Shown here: piece after piece, positions 1 through 7,403 of the stretch
Position numbering within the stretch: the first letter of the stretch is position 1
How the letters are laid out: every line of letters begins with the position of its first letter
Assembly: GCA_003134765.1 (NCBI GenBank)
Contig: PLCM01000021.1
Span: forward strand, 57,275 to 121,274
Source: Spartobacteria bacterium
GTDB taxonomy: Bacteria > Verrucomicrobiota > Verrucomicrobiia > Chthoniobacterales > UBA10450
Direction of reading: 5' to 3'
DNA length: 64,000 nucleotides
Position numbers and translations under genes: made by a program
The notes under the pieces: generated by a model
Database searches by the model: none
Told to the model about the DNA's origin: nothing
Seen by the model: only the letters and a program-made list of their open reading frames with translations

Positions 1-123
1 CAGATCGGATTCCGGAACGCGGGACTGCCATGGAATCTTGTCGTGAAAGCAGAAGGCCTGAATCGCGGCCGGCAGCAACGCGAGGGCGAGAAGCAGCAGT
101 GTTTGCCGGAGGACGATTTTCAT
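1..123 (-). CDS. Exported protein, N-terminal fragment (window edge)
   Basis: The first 41 codons of a minus-strand gene that runs off the left edge. ATG at 123-121 is followed by a clear signal peptide: MKIV, then a Leu/Ala-rich core ending LLPAAIQAF, then CFHDKIPWQSRVPESDL. The gene lies 118 bp downstream of the DUF1573 gene on the same strand, so it may be the next gene of that operon. In Verrucomicrobia DUF1573 genes often neighbour small exported rhodanese-like proteins, and the short stretch after the signal peptide would fit, but too little is present to assign a family. Confidence 0.6.
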   Translation of the reverse strand, partial: MKIVLRQTLLLLALALLPAAIQAFCFHDKIPWQSRVPESDL

Positions 124-241
124 CGACAGGCAATGGTGGATCGCGCGCTCCGACGCGCGATGGCGATCAACGGCGGCGCGGCCGCCGCTTCAAACATCGA
201 GCGATCCCGCCCGCGCGGGACTCGATCCACCTGGGTTAACA

Positions 242-916
242 TCAAGGTTTCGCCGTGCCGGGAGGCATCACGCGCGCCGAAGCGTAATAGACTTTCTCGG
301 GCTTAACGTCCGGTTTGATCGTCAAGGTCGCATTCAGCGGCTTGGCGGTATCCTTCGGCTGAACCTGGATCTTGAATTCGCCCGCGGCCGAACCGGGTTC
401 CACCTTCGTGGTGAAATCGCCGCTGGAAGAGACGACATCCACGTTCTTGATCGTCACGCCCTTGGCAGCCTTGGCGATTATGGTCTTAGGCTGCGCCGGC
501 TCGTTTGCCTGCCAGAAAACAAAGGTCGGCTGCAGTTCTAGCATCTGGGCAATCGTGGCTTTAAAAGTCAAAACCGTCTGCGGCGCCTTCGGATCATCCG
601 TTTCGACGGTCACGGTCTTGACCTGGAGGCCGGTGCGATCGCCGATATTGAACGTCGCCGTGATTTCTCCTTTTTCGCCGGGCGCGACATCATTCTTGGC
701 GAGAGCGGCCGTGGTGCAGCCGCACGACGGACGGACCGCCTTAATATGGACCGGCGCGTCACCCTTGTTTTCATACTTAAAAACAGCGGCGACCGTAGGA
801 GCACCCATCTCCGGATGCAGATCGAGCTCTGTTTTTTCAAAGACCAACGAGGCTTTTGTTGAAGCCGCGACTGATAAACAGAGAATACCAATTAACCAAA
901 TTCGTTTGCCGTTCAT
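242..916 (-). CDS. DUF1573 domain protein, exported
   Basis: A 224-residue protein. I chose ATG at 916 because it gives a proper signal peptide (MNGKRIWLIGILCLSVAA, cut near TKA); a start 93 bp further upstream would put a palindromic repeat into the coding sequence. Residues about 25-115 match DUF1573: an Ig-like fold with the hallmark RPSCGCTTA and a following GLQVKTVTVETDD strand. The C-terminal half looks like a second beta-sandwich. DUF1573 proteins are periplasmic or surface proteins of unknown function, common in Bacteroidetes, Verrucomicrobia and Planctomycetes. Probably co-transcribed with the exported protein at 1-123. Confidence 0.85.
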   Translation of the reverse strand: MNGKRIWLIGILCLSVAASTKASLVFEKTELDLHPEMGAPTVAAVFKYENKGDAPVHIKAVRPSCGCTTAALAKNDVAPGEKGEITATFNIGDRTGLQVKTVTVETDDPKAPQTVLTFKATIAQMLELQPTFVFWQANEPAQPKTIIAKAAKGVTIKNVDVVSSSGDFTTKVEPGSAAGEFKIQVQPKDTAKPLNATLTIKPDVKPEKVYYASARVMPPGTAKP

Positions 917-956
917 GACTGGAAGCAAAAAGGAGAATGCCACCGGTGTCAATCTT

Positions 957-1014
957 GGAGGGACGCCCTCGGTGGCGTCCGATGATTCGAGGGACGAGAC
1001 GGAGCTCATCCCTC
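957..1014. repeat. Palindromic repeat, GGAGGGACG family
   Basis: Imperfect inverted repeat with outer ends ggagggacg and catccctcc, lying just upstream of the DUF1573 start. Related copies with the same ends are at 6766-6824 and 63391-63449, and a half copy is at 58866-58895. It is one of several small palindrome families in this window. Confidence 0.6.
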
Positions 1015-1021
1015 CAAAGCC

Positions 1022-1105
1022 TCAATTGAGCTGGTAGACTTCGACAACGGCTACCCCAGTCGTTCCGTTCGCGCCACGGACGACGGCGGTGGAGGAGCCC
1101 GGTGG
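1022..1105 (-). pseudogene. 3' remnant of an A-B C-terminal module
   Basis: Read on the minus strand, these bases encode STAVVRGANGTTGVAVVEVY followed by QLN and a TGA stop at 1024-1022. This is the last 25 or so residues of the module that ends the four large secreted proteins of this region (compare YTAIVRGMNNNTGIAVVEVY in the neighbouring protease). There is no upstream open frame carrying the rest of the module, so this is a degraded relic, probably of a deleted or recombined neighbour gene. Confidence 0.75.
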
Positions 1106-1183
1106 AAATGAAAAGACGATTCCGGACTCCGCGTTCCATAGGAAATGTCTTTTCCCTCCGGCACGAGGGCGTGCCGGCTCCAG

Positions 1184-3742
1184 TTACTGCAGCGCGTAAA
1201 CTTCGACGACGGCGATGCCGGTGTTGTTGTTCATTCCGCGCACAATTGCGGTGTAGGCGCCGTTGCCGGCGAGGGTTTCGATGAGGGCGGACTCGAGATC
1301 GTTCGTGGGAGCTACTCCGCTCTGCATGATCTCTGTTTCCTGGCCACCGGTGCGCCAGTTGTCGTCAGCCCGGACGAGGGCACCATTGGCGTCACGCAAC
1401 TCGAGCGTCGGGTCGGCGAGTTTTCCTGGAATGTTCAACGACGGCCCGAGCGCGCGCACGATGACTTTCTGCGCCTGGCCCACGACAATCGTTCCCGCGA
1501 TCAGGATGGTATCACCGGTCTGGACAAAACCGCGTGTCGAAATATTCGCGAGCTTCGAATCGACGGAGCGATCGAGATCGTAAACTTCCACGACTCCGGT
1601 TCCGGTGGTGCCGCCGACTCCGCGCACGATCGCGGTGTAAGCCTTTCCGTTCGCGGGCAACGTAGCTATGATCGCTGATTCCAGATCGTTGCCCGGCGCA
1701 AGGCCGCTATCCATGATCGCCTGCCGGTTCGGCGAAGTGGACCAGTCGTCATTCACCTGCACCAAACCGCCGGAGGAGTCGCGCAGCTCGAGCGTGGGAT
1801 TCGCCAGTTTCCCCGGCAAATTCAGCGACGGCCCCAGGGCTCGCACAACGACCTTCTTGTCCTGCGTTCCGGTAACGATGAAGCCGCCGATCAGGATGTT
1901 GTCGCCGGTTTCGACGCGGAGGCGCGACGAGATGTTCCCTAGCACGGCGGGAGGAACAATAGGGCTGGCCGTCGGAGTCGCGGCCGCGGTTGCAGTCGGC
2001 GTGGCAGTAACAGTGGGTGCGGCGGTCGCGGTTGCAGTCGGCGTTGCGGTCGCAGTTGCAGTGGGCGTGACGGTCGCGGTTGCAGTCGGCGTTGCGGTCG
2101 CAGTTGCAGTGGGCGTGACGGTCGCAGTCGCAGTCGGCGTCGCTGTCGCTGTGGCCGTGGCGGTTGCTGTCGGTGAGACGCTCGGCGTCGGCGTAGGTGT
2201 GCCAGACGCGTTCACCGCCGCGAGCACATCGACACGGCCGTAGCCGAAGGAATTGTTCGGGATGTCAGTGCTCGACAATGTCCCGCCGCAAAGCTGCGGC
2301 GGCGTTACCGTAACGGAATGATTCGCGGTGTCCTGGAGGAGCGTCTTGGTGGCCGCGATGTCGCGCACCAATGCGGGCCGCGACGACCAGAGTAAGGCAA
2401 CCGCGCCCACCACATGCGGGCCCGCCATGGAAGTGCCGCTCAGGTTTGTATAGGTCGTATCGGATGAATAGTAACTTGAGCGCACAGTCACTCCCGGCGC
2501 GGAAATGTTCGGCTTGAGCAGATTTGGCGTGTAATAAGTGCTCGGTCCTCGACTGCTGAAATTCGCCAGGGTGTTGCTGATGTCATAGGCGCCGACTGAA
2601 AAAGAGGCATCGTAGATTGCCGGCACGTCGCTGACCGTCGAACAGTTCGGTCCGCCGTTGCCGGCGGAAACGACAACGAAAATGCCGGCGGCCTGAGTGT
2701 TGTTGACGATTGTTTCCAATTCCGCACGGGTCGTGCATCCCTCGCTCGCGGGGCATCCCCAGGAATTGTTGAGCACGTGCGGCCGCAACGTGGGGTCGGC
2801 GTTGTTCCCACTCAGGTCGGTCGGCGCGATCATAAATTGAAAACATTCGGTGTAGCGCGCGGGCGTTCCGTTCCCCTGATCCATGTTCCGGCAGCCGATC
2901 CATTTCGCGCCGGGCGCCACCCCCACTTGGTTGCCCGACCCGTCGTCGCCCACCGTCGTGCCGGCGGTGTGGGTGCCGTGGCCGCTGTCATCGCAGGGCG
3001 CTATCGTGTCTGGGCCGCAGATTCCGCCGCCGGTGTGGATGGCGTCGTGCCAGTTGTAATTGTGATTCGCGGTGGTGCCGTCCCAACCGCGGTACTTCGG
3101 CTTCAGCGCAACATGCGTCCAACGCGCGCCCGTGTCCTGGTCGCCAATCACCATGCCCTGGCCGGTGAATCCCAGAGCCCAGACGGCAGGTGCATTGATG
3201 TTCTGCACGCCCCATTCCGCCGTATTCGGCGCGGCCGGGGCATTCGGCGTCACACTTGGATTCGCCAATTCCGGTGGCTCAATCCAGCGCGCTTCACTGT
3301 TTGAGTCGATCCGAGCCACGTCCTCCCGCGCCACGAGCGATTCGATGAGGGCACGGTCCGCGGTGGCCACGATCATGTTCGCCGCCCAGAACGATTGGTA
3401 ACTTACGCCGCGCGTCTCAAGCTCCGCGCGCAAATCTGCCTGCGTCCGCGCTGCGTGCTGGGTGAGCGTGTTGTAAACGAACCAGCCACGCGCGTTCTGG
3501 TCCTTCATTTGATAGGCCGCGCTCACGTCGGCCTGATCCGCCAGCATAATCACAACGGAAGCGCTGCTCCCGTCCGCTGTGGCCGCGAGAACCTCCGGCG
3601 CAATCTTCATCGCGATATCGGCCGGCTTCGTCCCCGCCGCGGATGACCACGCCATCATCGCAAGCAGCACGCCTGCGAAGCAAAGGGCGAAGCTCGCTGC
3701 CACCTTCGTCTGAAAAAATCCGTCCGAAGAAACCCGTTTCAT
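1184..3742 (-). CDS. Secreted S8 subtilisin-like protease with C-terminal A-B module
   Basis: An 852-residue protein from ATG at 3742, which starts the signal region MKRVSSDGFFQTKVAASF. Residues about 50-155 look like an inhibitor-I9-type propeptide. The peptidase S8 domain follows, with Asp in GDQDTG (about D203), His in SGHGTHTAG (about H255), oxyanion Asn in NNSWGC (about N326) and Ser in SGTSMAGPH (about S438). Then come an Ala-Thr/Thr-Pro linker and two copies of the 120-residue A-B module. It should be a self-processed extracellular endopeptidase. The protein domains are intact, with no missing catalytic residue. Same strand as the CAP gene upstream, separated by a 90-bp palindrome, so probably its own transcript. 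Confidence 0.92.
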   Translation of the reverse strand: MKRVSSDGFFQTKVAASFALCFAGVLLAMMAWSSAAGTKPADIAMKIAPEVLAATADGSSASVVIMLADQADVSAAYQMKDQNARGWFVYNTLTQHAARTQADLRAELETRGVSYQSFWAANMIVATADRALIESLVAREDVARIDSNSEARWIEPPELANPSVTPNAPAAPNTAEWGVQNINAPAVWALGFTGQGMVIGDQDTGARWTHVALKPKYRGWDGTTANHNYNWHDAIHTGGGICGPDTIAPCDDSGHGTHTAGTTVGDDGSGNQVGVAPGAKWIGCRNMDQGNGTPARYTECFQFMIAPTDLSGNNADPTLRPHVLNNSWGCPASEGCTTRAELETIVNNTQAAGIFVVVSAGNGGPNCSTVSDVPAIYDASFSVGAYDISNTLANFSSRGPSTYYTPNLLKPNISAPGVTVRSSYYSSDTTYTNLSGTSMAGPHVVGAVALLWSSRPALVRDIAATKTLLQDTANHSVTVTPPQLCGGTLSSTDIPNNSFGYGRVDVLAAVNASGTPTPTPSVSPTATATATATATPTATATVTPTATATATPTATATVTPTATATATPTATATAAPTVTATPTATAAATPTASPIVPPAVLGNISSRLRVETGDNILIGGFIVTGTQDKKVVVRALGPSLNLPGKLANPTLELRDSSGGLVQVNDDWSTSPNRQAIMDSGLAPGNDLESAIIATLPANGKAYTAIVRGVGGTTGTGVVEVYDLDRSVDSKLANISTRGFVQTGDTILIAGTIVVGQAQKVIVRALGPSLNIPGKLADPTLELRDANGALVRADDNWRTGGQETEIMQSGVAPTNDLESALIETLAGNGAYTAIVRGMNNNTGIAVVEVYALQ
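1187..1945 (-). repeat. A-B tandem C-terminal module (S8 protease)
   Basis: Two consecutive related copies of about 120 residues. Copy A begins GNISSRLRVETGDNILIGG; copy B begins LANISTRGFVQTGDTILIAG. Each contains a core close to VVVRALGPSLNLPGKLANP, a DDW or DNW motif, NDLESA, and a closing GTGVVEVYDL or GIAVVEVYAL. The same A-then-B order is found in the proteins ending at 3902, 7404 and 9825. I do not know an established name for this module. Confidence 0.85.
1963..2200 (-). repeat. Ala-Thr/Thr-Pro linker with 48-bp tandem repeat
   Basis: Low-complexity coding DNA for a flexible (TATATPT)n linker between protease and C-terminal module. At DNA level two adjacent 48-bp copies, 2024-2071 and 2072-2119, are identical by eye, so length variation by slippage or recombination is likely. 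Confidence 0.8.
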
Positions 3743-3796
3743 GATCTGGCGTCGCGAGACGCGTCTTAATAACGTTGAATCACCGCGACCGCAAAG

Positions 3797-3885
3797 CCAT
3801 CCCGAGCGAAGTCGAGGGATCCCGCCGCAAGTCGCGCGAGGTTCCACGGGGTCCTTCGACTCCGCTGCGCTCCGCTCAGGATGAC
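3797..3885. repeat. 90-bp palindromic element (copy 1)
   Basis: Inverted repeat starting ccatcccgagcgaagtcgag and ending cgctcaggatgac, with a variable centre. Same family as 22894-22983, 24710-24799 (inside a gene), 26870-26959, 45215-45305 and 46230-46322. It sits in the spacer upstream of the S8 protease. Confidence 0.8.
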
Positions 3886-3901
3886 AGAGTCTTGCCGCCC
3901 G

Positions 3902-5668
3902 CTAATTCAACGCAAACACTTCCACCACCGCGATGCCGGTGGAGTTATTCGCTCCGCGTACGATCACGGTGTAGCTCGCGCCATTGCCAGAGAGCGTCGT
4001 GACGATGGCTGATTCCAAATCGTTCGTCGGCGGAACGGTCGTCGCGATGATGTCCGCCTCCTGGCTGGTGCGCCAGTTATCATTCGCGGCCACAAGCGCT
4101 CCATTCCCATCGCGCAGCTCGAGCATCGGATCCGCCATCTTTCCGGCAATGGTCAGGGAAGGCCCGATCGCGCGCACAATTACTTTTTGCGAGGTCTGCC
4201 CCAGCACAATCGTGCCCGCGAAAAGAACGTTGTCGCCGGTCTGGACAAAGCCGCGCGTGGAAATATTCGCGAGCCTTGAGTCGACGGTCCGGTCGAGATC
4301 GTAAACCTGGACGACCGCGATTCCAGTCGTGTTGTTCACGCCGCGCACCACCGCCGTGTAGGTGGCGCCGTTCGCCGGCAGCGTCCTGACCAGGGCCGAC
4401 TCGAGATCGTTGATCGGTGGGATTGTGCTGTCGATGACCGCTTGTTTGTCCGCGGCGGGCTGGTTTTGCCAATCGTCATTCGACCCCAGGAGCGTACTAC
4501 CGCTGTAGAGTTCGAGCGTCGGGTTCGCGAGCTGGCCGGGCAGATTCAGCGATGGGCCGATCGCGCGAATAATCACCTTCTTCGGCTGCGTGCCGGTGAG
4601 GATGAAGCCGGCGATGAGGGCATTCGGGTCGGCCGCCGCCGGCAGCCGGGTGGAAACGTTGGCCAGCAGCGTGGGCGCAGCCGTCACCGGCGCCACGAAG
4701 TCGAGCTTCGCGTTCAACCCGTTCGCGATGTTGGCCGTTCGCTGGACCGTGCCCAGCGCGCCGCCGCTGAAAGTAACGTTGTAATTTCCATTTCCCGCTC
4801 CCACGGGAATAGAGTAGCCGCCGGACGCGCTCGTGATTGCGAAGTAGCTTGGATTGTTCCCGGCTACGTCGACCCGGATACCGCCGATGCCTTCGCCTGG
4901 ATCGTAAAAGCCGTTGCCGTTCGTGTCCTGATAAACAACGCCGGTGATGAACGGCATGGAGTTCGCCAGTCGGCCAAAGTTTTGCACCGTGTAGAGCGAA
5001 TCCCACGTGTTGCCCTGCCCATTGTCCTTGCCCGCGCTGACTCCGATACCGATCTCACGCCAGTAGGTCAGCATTGTCGACATCCGATGGCCTCTTCCCG
5101 CCACTGTCTGGTCGGTGAAAAGATCATTGTGCTGCTGCATAATTGTAGTGATCAATTTCGAGCCGGTGAACGCCCCGCTGCCGATGGAAACGTTTTCCGC
5201 CACGTTCTCAGGCCCGGGGAAAAAACCGGAGGCAGTCGTCGGGCCGTTGTACTCTGTGCCCAGGTTCATCGCATACCCGGCGGCGTTGATGCGTTGTTGC
5301 GGACCTGTTCCACCGAATGTGTGAGGATTTTGTCCGGAAAAAAATTGGTCGCTGTCGTTCAAAAACTGGGCGCGGCTTTGGGCGCAGTTAATTAAGAGCG
5401 GATTCCACGAAAGCGGCTGGGCAGTGTTCGCAATCGTAAAGGATTCTCCATTAATGCTGGGCGGCCCTTCCTGGAGGCCGCTCAAGCCGAGCCGCGTCGC
5501 TTCCGCCCCGCCATTGGCGCGCGCGCGATTGATCAGCTCGAGCATGTATTGCTGCTCCGGACTCGGATTGCCGATCGAATATTGCGTTTCCGCGATCGCT
5601 GGAGAAAAGCCAGCTGCCGCAACGCAGAGAATGACTGCGGCTAATCGAAGTCGAATGTTTGCGGACAT
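3902..5668 (-). CDS. Secreted CAP-domain protein with B-type repeat and A-B module
   Basis: A 588-residue protein with signal peptide MSANIRLRLAAVILCVAAAG (cut near AIA-ET). Residues about 38-230 are a CAP/SCP domain: the opening helix YMLELINRARANGG, then HNDLFTD and GHRMSTMLTYWREIGIG. Residues about 235-330 carry a prealbumin/SdrD-like repeat with the signature GVVYQDTNGNGFYDPGEG, which in other proteins binds calcium. The last 250 residues are the A-B module. CAP proteins of bacteria are extracellular and mostly of unknown substrate. Monocistronic by spacing: a palindrome lies on either side. Confidence 0.88.
   Translation of the reverse strand: MSANIRLRLAAVILCVAAAGFSPAIAETQYSIGNPSPEQQYMLELINRARANGGAEATRLGLSGLQEGPPSINGESFTIANTAQPLSWNPLLINCAQSRAQFLNDSDQFFSGQNPHTFGGTGPQQRINAAGYAMNLGTEYNGPTTASGFFPGPENVAENVSIGSGAFTGSKLITTIMQQHNDLFTDQTVAGRGHRMSTMLTYWREIGIGVSAGKDNGQGNTWDSLYTVQNFGRLANSMPFITGVVYQDTNGNGFYDPGEGIGGIRVDVAGNNPSYFAITSASGGYSIPVGAGNGNYNVTFSGGALGTVQRTANIANGLNAKLDFVAPVTAAPTLLANVSTRLPAAADPNALIAGFILTGTQPKKVIIRAIGPSLNLPGQLANPTLELYSGSTLLGSNDDWQNQPAADKQAVIDSTIPPINDLESALVRTLPANGATYTAVVRGVNNTTGIAVVQVYDLDRTVDSRLANISTRGFVQTGDNVLFAGTIVLGQTSQKVIVRAIGPSLTIAGKMADPMLELRDGNGALVAANDNWRTSQEADIIATTVPPTNDLESAIVTTLSGNGASYTVIVRGANNSTGIAVVEVFALN
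3905..4672 (-). repeat. A-B tandem C-terminal module (CAP protein)
   Basis: Copy A begins LANVSTRLPAAADPNALIAG; copy B begins LANISTRGFVQTGDNVLFAG. Both contain KVIIRAIGPSL or [11 protein letters not shown] and end GIAVVQVYDL and GIAVVEVFALN. The linker DRTVDSR between copies is almost the same as DRSVDSK in the S8 protease, so the A-B pair moves as a unit. Confidence 0.85.
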
Positions 5669-5724
5669 ATCGGCAAATTGCCTTCTTTGCGCGAATAACG
5701 GAAGGCGAAAACTCCATTCCCCGC

Positions 5725-5829
5725 TTCTGTAGCTGCTCTCCTGTAGCCGCTTCGCTGTGCGAAGCGCCGGGACTCGCTAGGCTGCGGCGGTCGTCCCCCG
5801 AGCCGCCCACAGGGCAGCTGCTACAGAAG
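5725..5829. repeat. CTGTAGCCGC palindromic element supplying the rmlD stop
   Basis: Outer arms cttctgtag and ctacagaag, with an inner cgcttcgctgtgcgaagcg hairpin. The right arm contains the TAG stop codon of rmlD (5823-5821), so rmlD ends inside this element. Related copies lie at 30232-30347, 30903-30979 and 15563-15627. Confidence 0.7.
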
Positions 5830-6747
5830 ACGTTCCCGCGCGTAATCCCGGACAAAATCCGCCACCACCTCCCGCCACGGCCGCGGCGTCCGACCCGTCA
5901 GTCGCTCGTATTTGGCGCTCGAGAGCACGCTGTAACCCGGTCGTTTCGCGATGAAACTTTTCATCTCCGCCAGCGACGATGCCCCGATTATGCGCGCCTT
6001 CATTGGAACGCCTTCCGCGCGGCAGCAATCGAGCGCCGATTGCGCGTACTCCTGCCAGCTGCATTCGCCGCTGTTTACGAGGTGCAAGATGCCGCAAGCC
6101 CCATGGAGACGGCCTGCCCCCAGGCCGTTGCCCTCAGCGTTGCTGCGTCCCCCAGGAAGAAACGTCTTCAACATTCCTGCCAGGTCGAGTGTGTAAGTCG
6201 GCGTCGCCCATTTGTCAGCGATCGCACTTACCTCCTCACGTTCGCGCGCCTGGTTCAACGCCCAATCGATAAAGCTCGGCCGGTCCGGCCCGAAGACCCA
6301 CGAGACGCGAACGATCAAACTGTGCTCGTTTGCCTCCAGCGCACGCCGTTCCCCTTCCCGCTTCGATTCGCCATAGACGCTGATCGGCCGCGCTTCGTCC
6401 TCCTCCGTATAGGGTTCACGTTTCTCGCCATCGAAAACGTAATCGGTGCTGACGTGAATGAATCGCGCCTTCTTTCGCCCGCAAATTTCCGCGAGAACTC
6501 CCGGGGCGGCGCCATTAATCGTGAACGCTTCCTCCTGGTGCGTCTCGCACCGGTCGACATTCGTCTGCGCTGCCGTGTTGATCAGCGCATCGAACTCCAG
6601 TTCGCCCAGTTTCGCCCGCATCTGGTCCGGCGCGCCCAGGTCGAGCTGGGCATGATTGAAACCGACAACGTCGAACTCACCTGCGTATTCCCGCGCCAGG
6701 GCCGCGCCAAGTCTTCCCCCCGCGCCGACAATCACGATCCGCTTCAT
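5821..6747 (-). CDS. rmlD: dTDP-4-dehydrorhamnose reductase
   Basis: A 308-residue short-chain-dehydrogenase-like enzyme of dTDP-L-rhamnose synthesis, reducing dTDP-4-keto-rhamnose with NAD(P)H. ATG at 6747 starts MKRIVIVGAGGRLGAALA, the GxxGxxG nucleotide loop. HVSTDYVFDG and SVYGESKREGE carry the catalytic Thr/Tyr/Lys; GILHLVNSGECSWQEY is typical of the C-terminal half. Between LKTFLP and GILHL there are about 20 extra residues (GGRSNAEGNGLGAGRLHG) encoded by a small palindrome also found between genes. The stop codon comes from another palindromic element. rmlB lies about 9 kb away, so the rhamnose genes are not in one operon here. Confidence 0.9.
   Translation of the reverse strand: MKRIVIVGAGGRLGAALAREYAGEFDVVGFNHAQLDLGAPDQMRAKLGELEFDALINTAAQTNVDRCETHQEEAFTINGAAPGVLAEICGRKKARFIHVSTDYVFDGEKREPYTEEDEARPISVYGESKREGERRALEANEHSLIVRVSWVFGPDRPSFIDWALNQAREREEVSAIADKWATPTYTLDLAGMLKTFLPGGRSNAEGNGLGAGRLHGACGILHLVNSGECSWQEYAQSALDCCRAEGVPMKARIIGASSLAEMKSFIAKRPGYSVLSSAKYERLTGRTPRPWREVVADFVRDYARERLL
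6105..6129. repeat. In-frame ACGGCCTG hairpin inside rmlD
   Basis: 8-bp perfect stem acggcctg / caggccgt around a CCCC loop (6109-6128). A near-identical hairpin with the same flanking gag and tg bases lies between genes at 7306-7330. In rmlD it falls in a loop of about 20 extra residues. Confidence 0.65.
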
Positions 6748-6765
6748 CGCGCCCGGACCATAGGT

Positions 6766-6824
6766 GGAGGGACGGGCTCTGTCCCGTCCCAAAAATAATG
6801 GGACGACACGGAGGTCGTCTCTCC
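6766..6824. repeat. Palindromic repeat, GGAGGGACG family
   Basis: Pair of hairpins, ggagggacgggctctgtccc and gggacgacacggaggtcgtc, in the spacer between the Cys-rich gene and rmlD. A copy with the two halves in inverted order is at 63391-63449. Confidence 0.65.
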
Positions 6825-6856
6825 ATTCCCTGATTTCCGACCTCTGTCCTCCGACG

Positions 6857-7207
6857 TCAGGCTTTCGGCTTCTTCGCCTTCGCCAGCTTGCTGCATTCCT
6901 GCGCGCATTTGCGGCAGGCTTCCACGCAACGCGAGAACGCCTCGATCTTCGAATGTTTCCCCGCCGCTTTGGCAAGTTCGTCGCAGGCTCGGGCACAGAC
7001 CTCGCAGAGCGGATAGGCGTACTTCGATCCGCGCTCCAGCATCTGGCTCGTCAGCGTCGCGATCCGCGCGCAATCCCGTGCGGTGACGATGACCGATGCC
7101 ACCGTATTCACATCCGGCTGCGCCAGGCCCGCTGTGACCAGACGTTCACAGCGCCGCCGCGCCACATTACAAGCATCGATCGCATCACTGAATTTTGGAG
7201 GCCACAT
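6857..7207 (-). CDS. Four-helix-bundle Cys-rich copper-binding protein (Csp/DUF326-like)
   Basis: A 116-residue cytosolic protein. ATG at 7207 is preceded by AAGGGA at a suitable distance and starts MWPPKFSDAIDACNVARRRC. Cysteines are spaced along predicted helices: CNVARRRC, ARDCARIA, LCEVCARACDELA and CVEACRKCAQECSKL. This pattern is that of the DUF326 four-helix bundles that include copper storage proteins (Csp), which hold Cu(I) inside the bundle. No signal peptide, so it would be the cytosolic type. It stands alone between palindromes, upstream of rmlD with a spacer of 109 bp. Confidence 0.85.
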   Translation of the reverse strand: MWPPKFSDAIDACNVARRRCERLVTAGLAQPDVNTVASVIVTARDCARIATLTSQMLERGSKYAYPLCEVCARACDELAKAAGKHSKIEAFSRCVEACRKCAQECSKLAKAKKPKA

Positions 7208-7300
7208 AATTATTTCCCTTGGATGAATGTTCTTGAGCGACTCCCGCTCCCATTTCCCAGTAGAAAAAAGTTTTGTCGGCAAGGCAAGATTTTATTGCCG

Positions 7301-7400
7301 CCTTCGAGACGGCCTGACCCCAGGCCGTTGGGAGAAAAAGTCGCCTCCGTTTGGGAAAAGCGTTGCCATTTCCCACCGGCACGAGGTCGTGCCAGCTCCA
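7301..7400. repeat. Two small intergenic hairpins
   Basis: First, gagacggcctgaccccaggc with its partner cgttg (7306-7330), matching the hairpin inside rmlD. Second, ccggcacgaggtcgtgccag (7378-7397), which resembles ccggcacgagggcgtgccgg at 1157-1176 near the S8 protease stop. No gene is seen from 7208 to 7403. Confidence 0.6.
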
Positions 7401-7403
7401 AAA

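Noticed and set aside
2024..2119. Possible CRISPR-like direct repeats
   Set aside because: Contiguous units without spacers, and in frame as a Thr-Pro linker.
1668..2243. Long plus-strand frame of Gly-Val-Ala repeats
   Set aside because: It is the complement of the Thr-Pro/Ala-Thr linker of the S8 protease; same for 10375-10893 and 11586-11852 opposite the kelch linkers.
4442..5395. 317-codon plus-strand frame opposite the CAP gene
   Set aside because: Shadow of a well-supported minus-strand gene with signal peptide and domains.
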